From assembly GCA_027943335.1 (NCBI GenBank), contig BSBK01000876.1, positions 620,001 through 684,000 of the forward strand: a DNA stretch of 64,000 bases, written 5' to 3'. A model generated the notes under the pieces. That model was given only the letters and a program-made list of their open reading frames with translations, was not told the DNA's origin and did no database searches. Source of the stretch: Chamaecyparis obtusa (lineage: Eukaryota > Streptophyta > Pinopsida > Cupressales > Cupressaceae). Shown here piece by piece: positions 34,738 through 46,574 of the stretch (positions within the stretch are counted from its first letter, which is position 1; every line of letters starts with the position of its first letter). The position numbers were made by a program, and so were the translations under genes.

Positions 34738-37700
34738 GCCTCAAATTCAGGCACAAACGAGTCCTCTCAAGTCAACAAACCGACCCGCAGGTGACATACA
34801 TTTTATTTAAATATCGCTGCCTCTCTCTGCCAAATGAATCCAATATTAAAACTCCCTCCTTATTGAAATTAACAGTGAACACCGACAAAAGTTTGATGTA
34901 TTTCTCAGTCACAGCGGTAAGCAAAATTTTTTTGTGAGGCAGCTATACAGAGACCTCACAAACCTTGGCGTGTCCTGCTTCTTTGATGAAAATCCTCAAA
35001 GTTTGCCACTAGGGGAAGATTTTCCCGGTCATATATTTGAAGCCGCCGAGACATGCAAAGTAGGAGTTTTGCTTCTTTCAGAAGAATTCTTGGAGTCAAA
35101 ATGGCCGATGCTTGAAGCCTCTGCTTTCGTGAAAGCCCGACATACAAACCCCAATCTTCAAATTTTACCTCTGTTCTTCATGATTTCACCTGAGGCTCTT
35201 AAGAAAATTACGGTAGACAACGAAACCTGGAAAGGGATTGAGAAATCCGACAGAATACGGGCCAAATGGAAGCAAGCTTTGGATGCGATGCGGCGAATTA
35301 ATGGGTTGAAGTTCAGTGAAGGTGGCAACGAAGTGGAGTTTCGAGTTGAAATAGTAAATGAAATTTCTCGCAGACTCCTGAAACAATCACCAAGGTATCA
35401 TGTCCCTTGTATGCAAGGCGAAGAAAGAATGTGTCAGGTGAAAATACCTCACTGCGATCTCATTTTGTGCAACTCATTTCTTTTTCTTTTGCTGTAATTG
35501 TCAGGCTTATATATTTATTGGTTGCAGGAGGTTGCAGATTTCTTCAACACTGTTCATCCCAATGAAAAGGGAATCCGTATTGCCGGTTTGTATGGAATAC
35601 CGGACCACGGTAAACCAACACTTGGCAAGGCTTTCTGTAACTTCAAATTGGAGTATTTCGAAGGTAAAGTATGCCATCTGGAATTTTCAAGAGGTGATTC
35701 ACTCGAAAGAATGAAACTTGCCCTACAGTATCTCACTCACTGCCCTCAATCGCATCTCCAGGCACTGACAGGCAAAGATCAGGCAAGCAATTTCATGTTG
35801 ATAGGATGTTCTTCTTTCGACTCCTGTATTACGAAAGACTATTGAACAATGTGTGTAAATGTTCTACATTTTTTAATAAACTTGTTATTACAGGCACAAG
35901 TTGAGTTGTATAGAAGTGTTAAGGGTCAAAGGGTATTGCTGGTTCTGGACAATATCACGGAGGAAAGCATAGGAGAAGTGACACATTATGTTCAGGCAGA
36001 CTTTGGGGAAAACAGCTGCGTCCTTTTGAGTGCGCTAAGCATAGATGTTCTAATAAAGCATTTCCATATTGAGAGGCAGTTATGCATGCGAGTCCCAAGC
36101 CTTACAGAGGAGGAGGCCATACACATACTGTTGGAAAGGACATTCATACGAGATGTTCGTTCAAAGAGACCGGTTGTGATTACGCTTGGGGCAGAGGACC
36201 GAAGTTTTGTCTTGAAGTGTGCAAAGAGATGTTCCTTCAGAGAAACCAGTTCTGACATTGCTCGGGGAGGTCGAACATTTCATCCGTTAGCCTTAAGAGC
36301 TTTTGGCGGTCACCTCTTCAGTAAGTACGATTCGAATTTTCAAGAATGGGTTGCTGAGATAGATGACTTGCTAGACCGATCCGGTTACGGTCTGGATGAT
36401 GTGTTCGCTCTGCTGGGCAAAGCTTTTGATAACATGATTCCTAAATACCGCACCGTGTTCATGCTTATCACCGTATATATGTTGCCCAATATGTCTTCCA
36501 TCAAAGTTACTGAGTGGCTGGCAATAAATTGCAAAGAAGAGATATCGTTTATTGAAAAAGCAGTGAGTTGAACATTTGCTCTTAAAGTTGTTTAGTTTAT
36601 GATTTTAACTTTTTAATTGCAGAACTAAGGGACCGTTGATTTATGTGTTGTTTCAGGTTGTGGATCTATGTACAAAGACTTTTATTGAAAAATTCTTTCC
36701 TGAAATTCGCATTCACGACCTATATATTGAGTTTGCTCAAAGTAAAGCAAAAGAAATGAGGAGATGGCTGTGGTGAAAGGGTGACCAACTTCAAAGTGCA
36801 CGTGGGTTAAGTTCAGAAGACAATTCAGGCTTTGAATTAGTCAAGTTAGAGCACTGCAAGTATCGATGGCCGTCCCAGATCTCCTTCAGGTACCTTCAAA
36901 ATGTAAGGGCACTTCAGCTCGTAGGTGTGCAAAATATGAGCAAGCTTGACTTGGCCCCGATGAACAGTCTCAGAAGTATCACATTACACGATTGCAAAGA
37001 CTTAGCAGCAATTGAAGGTATGGAAAAATTGTTAGAGCTGGCGCCGAAAAATTGAAGGTATATTCAATTTTTAAACTTCCCGTGCTAAACAGCCTCCTGG
37101 GATTAAAATATCTCGAGATAGACATTGCAGTAAGCCAGGTGCTCACTCAGCTGGGAGATGTTACTTCTTGCTTCTTTCTTAGAGAGATTAAAGTTTTCTG
37201 TGCATCCCTCTTGGAGTTCCCAAGGATAAATGGTTTGCCCAGTTTGGAGAAAGTGAAATTTAGTATGTGTGATAAAGTGAAGGAGCCTCTCGACTGTACA
37301 AACTGCGTTGAGCTTCAAAGTATTGTCCTCGACAATTGCTGCCAGATGGTTGCCCCGCCGCTCCTCGCAGGATGTAAGAAACTATCCAAAATTGTGTTGT
37401 CGGAATGTGTTGCCGTGACTACATGTCCAGATACAGCTGTGTCAAGTGCTTTAAAGACATTAGATTTGTTCATTTCATCAAAAGTTGCTTTGTCTCCCAA
37501 AAGTTTGGAGTCTTGTTACGCACTGGAGAATCTTCAACTATGGAATATGCAGAAACTAGAGCAACTTCCTGGTTTCAGTCGTCTATCAAATTTCACGGTG
37601 CTCAGAATTGGAAAGTGTGGTATAAGAGAGACGCCTGACCTTTCATGTTGTGTTATGTTGGAGATCGTTTGCTTTTTCTCACTAAACAAATTAGAAAAGT

Positions 37701-38323
37701 TTCCCAATTTCTCACCACTGAGGAGGTTGAAGAATTTAAGTTTATATAATTGCAGGAGGGTGGAAGATCCTCCGGATATCTTGGGATGCCATGAACTACA
37801 GGTGTTTCATCTGCTCTACAACGATAATTTGAAGGGACTTCCAAGGATGGATGGGTGCCCACTTTTAAAGCAGATCAAAGTGAGTTGGGGTTGTGAAGAC
37901 GAAGTTGTTTCTGAAGGAATTGATCCCAACAGTTGGGAAGTGGATGATGGTGATGAATCTTGGCTGAGGCACTTTAAAGACGAGACATGGCACTTTAGGG
38001 AATTGCCAGAAGCATTGAAAGGGTGGGAGTGGCTGAAGAGCAAGACAATGCTGAGGAAGAAGTATATCCGTGGAGTGAAGGTGTATAACTCTATTACAGC
38101 TCCCTACGAAACTTGTAAGAGGTCCAAGTTTTACGGCCATAATTCAATTACTCTCAGTTTGCGAGATAACAAAGTGATAGCTTTTCCGACACCAGGCCGC
38201 TTTATTGAGGATCCTGATTGGTTGAATAAAGTGCAAGGCTATTTTGCTGCAAAGGAGGATATTGCTTTTGCAAGGGCTGCCTCGGGTAAGATTTTAATAC
38301 CAGCTTTAAAGGTTTATATGTGA
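34738..38323 (+). pseudogene. TIR-NBS-LRR immune receptor, disrupted (TNL)
   Basis: Proposed exons are 34738-34790, 34876-35437, 35528-35782, 35894-36562 and 36657-38323; phases agree at each join. The TIR domain (34890-35390) has FDVFLSHSGKQ, GVSCFFDENP and ESKWPMLEA, where the Glu matches the NADase catalytic position of plant TIRs. NB-ARC follows: a P-loop reading GIPDHGKPTL, with Pro where Thr/Ser is expected; kinase-2 LLVLDN; a GLPL-like FHPLALRAFGG; an RNBS-D-like LLGKAFDNM; and an MHD-like IRIHDLY. A TGA at 36774-36776 ends the frame just after NB-ARC. A frameshift near 37045-37055 precedes a run of leucine-rich repeats and a C-terminal domain to 38323. No start codon is clear before the first exon. 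It may be dead, or may make a truncated TIR-NBS protein of about 550 residues. Confidence 0.9.
35783..35893 (+). other. Possible GC-AG intron in the TNL gene
   Basis: The phase-consistent join between KDQ and AQVELY requires a donor CAG|GCAAGC at 35782/35783 and an acceptor attacag|G at 35893/35894. This uses GC instead of GT. GC-AG introns are known in plants, though a decayed GT donor is equally possible. Confidence 0.6.
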
Positions 38324-39588
38324 GAAAATAGCGATCGCTCAGATTATTCGTTTAGCCTCAAATTTAAATTATATGATGCTGCATCTTGTATTTTAAATTT
38401 AATTTGGCACTGTGCACATTTTTTCATTCCGAATTTGTTGAATTGGATTGAATTTTTAATAGTTTGACAATGTAATTAGATTGTTAGATTTATTGTTTTC
38501 ATTTAAAATTTTGAAATTCAAGGGATAATTATATGCGGTGTTCAATCAATCTTTTATTATAAGGTTAACTTCAGAGATTGTGATATTGCTATTAGAATTC
38601 AATTATGTAGGATTCAAAAATATCATATATTTTATATATATAAAGTAGGAAAGGGCCTTAATACCAAATGATTGTGACAATAGCAAAGATAACTATAATT
38701 ATCCAAACAAAGCCTCACATCAATTCACAACAATGGAGCAAAAATGAATCAACTAAAAGCCTAAAAAATCATTAGTAAAAGAGGAGATTAGTTCTAATGA
38801 TCATCAAAGGCACATAGATCAACATTGTTATCAAATAAAATGTCATGGAGACCATTACTACCTTCATGAAAATCAATAACTATAGCAAGAAAGAAAAAAA
38901 GGGACAACAACAATTGAGAGTATTTATGTTAATATTATATCTTCAACCATTTATAGCAAGCAATTCATACAACATCACCCCATACCAAACCATATTAGAC
39001 ATTATTTATACATTTTTTACAACATAAAGCTATATGACTACTTAATTAAGCTAATTGCTATTAGTAAATATATAGTCCCAATGCATGGAATCATTTTCTA
39101 CTAAATGGATGATAAACTAGCCTGATAATTAACATCCTAACTCTTAAGTAAGGAATAGTCTTAAAGTAAATCCCCTTTATTAACTAAGGAGTTTCCTGCT
39201 TGATTTTGAATTCTATAATTTAAGCACTATTCTTTAAACTCAACTAAAATCTTCTTTAGTTTTCAATGCAAGAAAATACCATTCTAACACTACACTTGCC
39301 ACTTTCTATGTGTTCCCTTCAACTTCATTGCTATAGTGACTAGCCATGTACAAAATTTCTTTTAACACTATATGTATCTAGTCATATATTCCATACAGTT
39401 ATTCATTTTCATCCCAAATAAAAGGATTTGGTTATTATAATGCCACATTTAGCTCAAAGGATATATCTATTTATTAAGAATTGGAAGAAGGTAGAGTAAT
39501 TATCGGGGTGTTAGAATGGAGGTGTTGGAGAAACTTTTGTAGGTCACTAGGTTGAAGTGCGAAGGTGAGAAGGTGCCTCTTCTTATCC
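38324..39588. other. AT-rich 3' flank of the TNL gene, nothing recognised
   Basis: No ORF with a known motif and no RNA gene. It presumably includes the TNL 3' untranslated region. The last bases AAGAG (39589-39593) are the target duplication of the next element. Confidence 0.5.
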
Positions 39589-39593
39589 AAGAG

Positions 39594-40691
39594 TGACATA
39601 GTCAAGGTAGGGAGGATCCAATTAAGGACTATCCAACCTTGCAGCCAATTAACAACATAGCAGAATAACACAACAAGAAACTAGATCTGAAAGGAAACTG
39701 ATATCTTTATTCATCAACTAATTGATTACATGCAATGTGTCAGATTGTAAGGCCTTCCCAGTTACGGCTGATTACAAAGAAAGAAACAGTTCTACAAGAT
39801 CACGTAGGATCCAACACCTCTCAGCTAGTCCAGGTCTGTAACACAACAAGACACTGGTAGGCACTCCAAGAAAGATCTAAACTTGTGCTTGCAAGCCACC
39901 AAGCAATCCTCATGTTCCTAAGCTCACAAGCTACCAACTCTGCTACACTTCTTCTACTCTGTCCAGATCTAATCTGACTCCAAATCTCTACCTCCACCTC
40001 TCTAAACAACTACCCAAACATCCCTTAAATACTAATCATTAGCCACAAGTCGGCTAGAAGAAACAATTAGCTCCTAAGCCAAGTTGGCTTCTATTAAAAC
40101 AAAATTAAATGCAATAGAAGTCAGCTCTCAAACAGCCTTACAAATAGTAAATTCTCCATGTCGGCCTCAAGATCCACATAGGAGAATGTGTCATTAGCTA
40201 CCAACAATAAATGTACCAAGTTGGCCTTCCAAATCTCCAAGAACAACCGTCAGTAAGCCAAACTACCGAGTATCATGAAATATACCGAGAAAACATACCG
40301 ACCGAGCTCCACAAGCATTACCGAGCACCAAAAATGCTGAGTCTCCTTCAATGACTAAGCTTCCTTCAGTGATAGAGTCCTCCAACAACTGAGCCACTTC
40401 AATGACCAAGCAACAGACATAAACATTGAGACCTTGTCGGTAATCAAACATTGAGCAATAAAACACCAAGTCACCGAGTGACCATCATCCACTAAGATCC
40501 ACTAGAACTTCCAACTGAGAATCACTACCAAGACCACCAAGCTCCATTAGTGAAGAAAAATATACTTCGACTGAGAACTATTACCCAAATAACTAAGTAA
40601 AAGCCAGTCTTTATCGAGCTTATCCACCTCCTTTACCGAGTGCTAGAAAATCACAAGGAACTAGACAAGAAGCTAGGATGCCATTGCATTA
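39594..40691 (-). repeat. 3' LTR of the short element
   Basis: It pairs with 41776-42874. Its sense start (right-hand end on the plus strand) has decayed to TAATGCA, where the partner keeps TGATGCA. Confidence 0.92.
40255..40645 (-). promoter_or_regulatory. CTCGGT-motif cluster in the LTR U3 region
   Basis: The sense hexamer CTCGGT (plus-strand ACCGAG) occurs six times: 40265, 40284, 40301, 40320, 40473 and 40635. More copies appear decayed at their CG to ACTGAG or ACCAAG. The partner LTR also holds about six exact copies, mostly at different places. The cluster lies in the 5' part of the LTR in sense orientation, where retroelement enhancers sit. A regulatory role is inferred. Confidence 0.5.
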
Positions 40692-41521
40692 GACTCCTGG
40701 GGTACAAAGAAAAGTGTGTCCCATACTTTATCACCAAAGGGAACATCTGAACAACACCAACTCCACACCAAAGGTTTCCACTCCATCACAAGAAAGAGAA
40801 CCAATGTGCAACTTAACCAATCAACATGTTCAACATTAAGAACAAATTGAGCCTTCCACTCATCATTAGGTATCAAGGAAGAATCCCATCTCAGAATCTT
40901 ATCACAAGACTTATCACTATCAACTAGCAACTCAAGTCTACAACCAACAAACAACCTTTGCACCTCAACACCAAACAAAAGCAATTCGGTAACACCATCA
41001 TCACAAAAGTGTTCAACAGAAGGTAACTTCTCAACAACAACAACCTGATCAAGCACAACTAGATGCTCTACAATTTCCATGTCAGACACCACTGAATGAA
41101 CATGAAAACCAACTTCCTCCCCAACCTTAACAAGGTCAACATCATCATCGGTAATCACAAGTAACTCAGCAACAAGCACAAGTTGCTCTGCAGGTTTCAT
41201 GTCAGACTCCAGCAACTGAACACTAAAACCAATTTCACATACCTCTTCAACCTCTGAACTATCATAGGAAACCTTGTAAAGATGTCTTCTCTCTTGGGCC
41301 AGTCTCCTAATAGGCCAAATAATTTTCTTCTGAATCAGCATGCTCCAACTCTGGTAAGCTCTACAAAGCTCAACAACACTTTTCTTCACCAGGTTCTTAA
41401 CTTGGTTCTCCACAAGGTTCAGCAAATTTTCTTCCAATTGAGCAAACCTCTTAGAAATCTTCACCTTCACCACATCAAAAAGAGAAGCAACCACACTAGG
41501 GTCCAATCCTCTCAGAGACAT
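40673..41521 (-). CDS. Intact 282-codon ORF inside the short LTR element, function unknown
   Basis: An uninterrupted frame runs from ATG at 41521 to a stop at 40673, crossing the purine tract and ending 19 bp inside the 3' LTR. The start lies about 250 bp after the primer site. The N-terminal third is helical and charged with likely heptads (KISKRFAQLEENLLNLVENQ) and a basic stretch (KKIIWPIRRLAQERR). The middle is rich in Val, Leu and acidic residues (EVEEVCEIGF, ITDDDVDLVKVGEE) in loosely repeated segments starting VVSDME or LLESDM. The C-terminus is Trp-rich (EWKPLVWSWCC). No zinc knuckle, protease or polymerase signature is present and I do not recognise the family. That it stays open while the LTRs differ by about 9% is notable. 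Confidence 0.6.
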   Translation of the reverse strand: MSLRGLDPSVVASLFDVVKVKISKRFAQLEENLLNLVENQVKNLVKKSVVELCRAYQSWSMLIQKKIIWPIRRLAQERRHLYKVSYDSSEVEEVCEIGFSVQLLESDMKPAEQLVLVAELLVITDDDVDLVKVGEEVGFHVHSVVSDMEIVEHLVVLDQVVVVEKLPSVEHFCDDGVTELLLFGVEVQRLFVGCRLELLVDSDKSCDKILRWDSSLIPNDEWKAQFVLNVEHVDWLSCTLVLFLVMEWKPLVWSWCCSDVPFGDKVWDTLFFVPQESNAMAS

Positions 41522-41761
41522 CTCTTAAAGAGTTTTAGAAACCCTCTACAACAAACCCTAAACTGACCACCTTGTGACAACCTCCAAGTTGTATGCAAGT
41601 CAAATCGCAACCTTCCACCTTGCATGAACAACTAGGCCATGATTTCACAAGTTTAGTAACATGGATCTGCAACTTGGATCACACATAATCTCTTCGCTAA
41701 CCAAATCAACTTCGTAAGATCAGCCTTGCTAGGTCATCCTTCACTCAACAAGATCAACTCA

Positions 41762-41773
41762 GCTCTGATACCA
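41762..41773 (-). other. Primer binding site (initiator tRNA-Met)
   Basis: The minus strand reads TGGTATCAGAGC two bases inside the LTR at 41776. The two-base spacer (CT on the plus strand) is identical to that of the TRIM at 28253-28587. Confidence 0.92.
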
Positions 41774-41775
41774 CT

Positions 41776-42874
41776 CGACATAGTCAAGGTAGGGAGGATC
41801 CAATTAAGGACTATCCAACCTTGCAGCCAATTAACAACACAACAGAATAGCACAACAAGAAACCAGATCTGAAAGGAAACTGATATCTTTATTCATCAAC
41901 TAACTAATTACTTGCAATGTGCTGGGCTGTAAGGCCTTCCTAGTTACGACCGATTACAAAGCAAGAAATAGTTCTACAAGATCACATAGGATCCAACACC
42001 TCTTAGCTAGTCTAGGTCTGTAACATAATAGCTTGACACTGGTAGGCACTCCAAGAAAGATCTAAACTTGTGCTCACAAGCCACCAAGCAATCCTCTTGT
42101 TCCTAAGCTCACAAACTACCAACTCTGCTACACTTCTACTTTGCCTAGATCTAATTTGACTCTATATATCTTCCTCCACCTCCCTAAGAAACTACCCAAA
42201 CATCCCTTAAATACTAATCATTAGCCACAAGTCCGCTAGAAGAAATAATTAACTCCTAAGCCAAGTCAGCTTCTATTACAAACAAAATTAAATGCAATAC
42301 AAGTCAGCTCTCAAACAACATTACAAATAATAAATTCTCCATGTCGGCCTCAAGATCCACATAGGAGAATGTGTCATCAGCTACCGACAATAAATGTACC
42401 AAGTCAGCCTTCCAAATCTCCAAGAACAACCGTCGGTAAGCCAAATTACTGAGTATCAAGAAATATACCAAGAAAACATACCAACCGAGCTCCACAAGCA
42501 TTACTGAGCACCAAAAATGTTGAGTCTCCTTCAATGACCGAGCTTCCTTCAATGACCAAGTCCTCTAGTGACCGAGCCACTTCAGTGATCGAGAAATAGA
42601 CATAAACATCGAGACCCTGTCGGTAATCAAACACTGAGCAATAAAACACCAAATCATCGAGTGACCATCATCCACTGAGATCCACTAGAACTTCCAACTG
42701 AGAATCACTACCAAGACCACCGAGCTCCATCATTGAAGCAAAACACACTTCGACCGAGAACTATTACCCAAATAACCAAGTAAAAGCCAGTCTTTACTGA
42801 GCTTCTCCACCTCCTTGACCGAGTGCCAGAAAATCACAAGGAACTGGACAAGAAGCCAGGATGCCACTGCATCA
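41776..42874 (-). repeat. 5' LTR of the short element
   Basis: Partner of 39594-40691. The outer edge ends ATCA on the plus strand and is followed by the target duplication AAGAG at 42875-42879. Confidence 0.92.
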
Positions 42875-42879
42875 AAGAG

Positions 42880-44390
42880 AAAACTTACCAAGATTATATT
42901 TGTCTTTTCCTAGAAAATGGAAAAAGAATGAAGAGACATCCAAATGGGTTTAGTAGAGAAGATCTGTTGCTGCTCTAAGGAGTTGTTAGCTATCATTTAA
43001 TCAAGTATCTGAAGTTGGAAGGGATATTTTCTATGGTTTATAGCTAACACTTCCCCAATTTCCTAAATCATTCAAGGAACCACTGACTAGTAAGTTAACC
43101 ATTCTTCCTATTATCTTCAATGGAAAAATAGATTGTTGAGGGGATTTATCCTTTGTTATATCAAGGTTTAATTTTTAGCAATTTTTATTTTTATTTAGAG
43201 AATATGTCTATGATCAACTCTACAACACCTTACAACCACCAAATGAATAAGGTCAAAACCCTTCACAACCATCGAACTCTAAAATAAAAACTCTTATTAA
43301 GAATGATGAGCGATCATCTTTCATGATTATTTCATTATGCAGAGCCCTTCTTTGTTCTCCCAAGAAGAAAAAACTTAATCTTGGCACTAACACTCTCCCT
43401 TGGTTATTAAAATTGGGCCTAAATTTACCGTAGACAAAGGTAAAAATCCTATCAATAGACCTAGTAGAGCTTTTCCTAAGACTAGCAGTGGTAAAGGAAA
43501 AGTAATGTGTATGTCCCTAGAGAATAGCTCTATAATTTTCCACTCCCCTGTTATTGACATCTTTGATAGTGAGTTAGCCAAGGATGCTAAAACTATCTTT
43601 GGTAGGAAACACAAATCTTCTATGCATGCTAAATTGACTTCTACAACTATGATTGTTGAGGCCATTGAGAAGAACCCTCATGAGGATACACTTGAGGAGC
43701 ATTTGGAGGCCCTAAACTATAGTGAAAGTCATCCTCAAAGTATTGGATAGTCTTATGATGATCCCCTTAACTTAACCCCTGATGACTCACCCACCTATTT
43801 CCCCCAACTAAATTGAGCCAAATGAACCTCTAAAAGGCTTGAATAGCCTAAAAGATTATATGGAAGATGCTAAAAAAGCACTGTTGGAGGTACAAATGAA
43901 CCAAATGTGGCAAGGGATGACATAAAAAATTGAGGACCCGCATCCTAGTCTCGAGAGCCTGAGAACACCACAAAAATATTTGGACCGTGAATAAAATAGG
44001 TAGTAGATCAAATGGCTAGAGGTTGACATCAAGAACCTAATTAGAATCAATAGAGGCATGATGCAAAGTTGCATTATGGAGGTAGTAACTATGGAAAAGA
44101 ATATTGAGAAGTACAAGAAAGGAAAGGCCCTGCAAAGACTAAGGAGGGAAAGACTAAAGGAAAGGCTAATACTTACCTACTTCCTTGGGAGAAGGAGAAA
44201 AAGGACATGATATATAGATCTAGACATATTTCTTATTTCCCCTTGCTATTTCTTTAGGCATTTTCTTCTCTTAGCTTTTTTTTTACTCCATTATATTTTT
44301 TTTTATAATTTTGTTGATGTAGACTTGCTATAAACTCTTCATTGCAAGGTGGGTTTGATCAACACTAATGGATAGTTTTTTATTTGGATG
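42880..44390 (+). other. Decayed coding-like DNA of unknown type
   Basis: A plus-strand frame of 116 codons at 43400-43750 (with a basic KGKNPINRPSRAFPKTSSGKGK stretch) and later broken helical text around 43850-44200 (for example MMQSCIMEV and IEKYKKGKALQRLRRERL) suggest an old retroelement or ORF1-like protein. The style recalls the repeat family at 23700 and 61430, but I could not align it. No enzyme motif is visible. Long T runs lie at about 44277-44310. Confidence 0.35.
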
Positions 44391-46574
44391 TGCACTGAGT
44401 TTTGACCCTTCCCCTCTTAACTTAAAATAAAATTATATACTTAGCCCCAACTCTACTTATATTCTTTATGGGCGCCCCATACAAACCTAAATTAGCCTCC
44501 CTAAAAAGACCATACGACTTATCTTCCTTTTAACAATTAATTTTTTATACTCCAAAAGTAAATAAAAATAGAAAAATTATTTAACTCTATTGATTCAAAA
44601 GCATTCAAATAAACTCTAGGATTTTTTAAAATTATTTTATGGCCCAATTTATTCAAAATTTGACACTCATTTAGTAGCAACTTAGCCCTCTTGAAAATGT
44701 TAGTGTCCCTTTCTAGTCACAATCACCATAAAATATAAACAGAATCTGGTTTCCACAAATTAAATAATTTATCTAGACCTTTAGGACAACTAGTGAGAAG
44801 TAGACTAAACATTGCTAACAAGAATTGAATATAAATTATATTTTATAGAGATCTCCAACCATAAAGATTAAGAATAATCACATAGATCAATGACCTACCC
44901 TAGCATCTTCCTTAGACAAGGCTTCCAATCTATTTGTTTTCTTCCTAACAATATGTATTTTTCCAATGAGCCAATCAACTATCTTATTTTTCATATTGTA
45001 GGCTATGCATAAATAATTAACTTTTTCAACAACCTTTGGCACACCGGTCAATACCTAAGGGTAAGAGAAAGGGGAGGGAGGAGAGGAGCTAGGGGTAGGA
45101 AAAGATGGTTTGGGGGTGATTTTTACATGTTGGGGGGATTTATCAGGGGTCTATTTTGAGTCAATTAACTGTGAGAGGAAGATGAGTCATAAAAAGTAAC
45201 CTCTTAGATCTTCAAACCAACCACATTCTTCTCCTTCTAGGAATAGGACAATATTTTTCATTTTAATAGTGTGTTGTGGTTTGATAAGGGTGAATTGAGT
45301 CTTAGGAGGGGGGTATCCATAACAGGAGTGAAAGAACCTTTACAATCAAGGGCATTAAATGATTGTTGTGTAATTAGAGTAGGATTCATATATAGGGCTA
45401 TGGGATTCATGCCACTAGAAGTAAAAGAGATGAGTTGAAATTGTAAAGTTTGAAGATCACTCCTTACTGAGGGGGAAACACACCCTTAGTGTGAGCTATA
45501 GACATAGGTTGGGACAAGGATGAGAAAATATAGAACAGGACATTCAATTTAACTCCACACTTAAAATGACAAGGTATATGAATCAACTAAGAGTGGAATC
45601 TTTTAAACCTACTATACAAAGTGATATAGATCATTAACACTAACACCACATATTTCTATTTACCCATGACATCCTCTGTGTTGAAGTCATTCTAGAACTG
45701 TAAGATATTCTCCCCTACCTTCAAGAATCCCTTAAAATCCTCTTTTTGTGATCTTTATGGTTTTTGGGGAGTACTGCTCTCTCCAATAGAAGTCCAATAG
45801 TGACTACATTACACTATATAGATACAATAAAGGATACCCACCAATAGAAAATTTTCCCTTAAACTAAGAGCAAATGAAATTATCCTAAAAATCAAGATCA
45901 AATCTTTGAATGCCCTCAATATAACTAGAGAGGTTTCTCTTTAGTAACACAAGCCAAAGGATCCCTTTGCTTTTGAGGTATCATAATTGTTTGGATCTAT
46001 CTAGATTAAGTCATCCCGATGGTGGGAAAGGTTTCAAAAAGAATATAAATATGAACAACATCTTGGTAATAGAAAATCAAGCTAGAGTGCAAAAGAGGAC
46101 ATGTTATAATAATAAAAGAAAAGATAATATTTCTTCCTAAAATGAGAAAACTTCCCATCAAGATCTGATTGAAGAAAATAATGGGATAAAACCATAATTA
46201 AAATGACTTTAAATACAAATATTTAGGCACCATTATAGATTTGGTTGAATCTTGGATTGCAATAGGCATATCCCCTAGGATATGATGCAATGAAATTGAC
46301 GTTTGCAGATAATTGGTGAAGGGACCAAATTTAGCTTGCCTATTGGGCAACTTTTTTGAGTCCCCGAGGGTGTGAGAGAGTCTAACATGTTCCATGGTGG
46401 ACAAAATTTAGTTGCATTTTTTAATGAGATCTTTCATGCACTAGACGAAGCATCATTACATTTTTGGATTCCCCTTCAAGGATTATATTTTGAAATCCTT
46501 TGTCCCTATCAAGAGATATTTTTGAATGTCACTGCCACCTCTAAAAATTAGTGGTTTGGATTCCAAGGTTTACC
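44391..46574 (-). pseudogene. 3' part of the split LINE: rest of RNase H and tail
   Basis: Read on the minus strand, the sequence from 46574 downward continues the RNase H text interrupted by the Copia insertion: a KPWNPNH turn, an ESKNVMMLRLVHE block and HTLGDSKKLPNRQAKFG. This is the later RNase H region of plant LINEs, now full of stops. Below about 46150 the coding similarity fades, with a stretch of unidentified protein-like text (KSKGILWLVL, IEGIQRFDLDF). The lower limit near 44391 is uncertain. Confidence 0.55.

Larger units (their letters stand above)
39594..42874 (-). mobile_element. Short non-autonomous LTR retrotransposon with a single ORF
   Basis: LTRs of about 1098 bp (39594-40691) and 1099 bp (41776-42874) flank an interior of only 1084 bp. 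The perfect target duplication AAGAG lies at 39589-39593 and 42875-42879. The primer-site complement beside the right LTR (41762-41773) sets the minus strand as sense. The sense LTR is TGATGCA...TATGTCA; the terminal bases have decayed in one copy at each end (CA to TA on the left, TG to CG on the right). I counted about 98 substitutions plus three or four small indels between the LTRs (about 9%). No Gag, protease, integrase or RT motif is seen. One uninterrupted ORF of unknown function fills most of the interior. The purine tract before the 3' LTR is poor (minus strand ccccaggagtc). Confidence 0.93.

Noticed and set aside
38845..39027. Short plus-strand ORF in the TNL 3' flank
   Set aside because: AT-rich, 60 codons, no motif or support.
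41282..41566. 94-codon plus-strand ORF
   Set aside because: Antisense to the intact 282-codon ORF of the short LTR element.
42304..42652. Overlapping minus-strand ORFs within the LTR (also 40263-40469) as genes
   Set aside because: They lie wholly in LTR sequence and differ between the two LTR copies.
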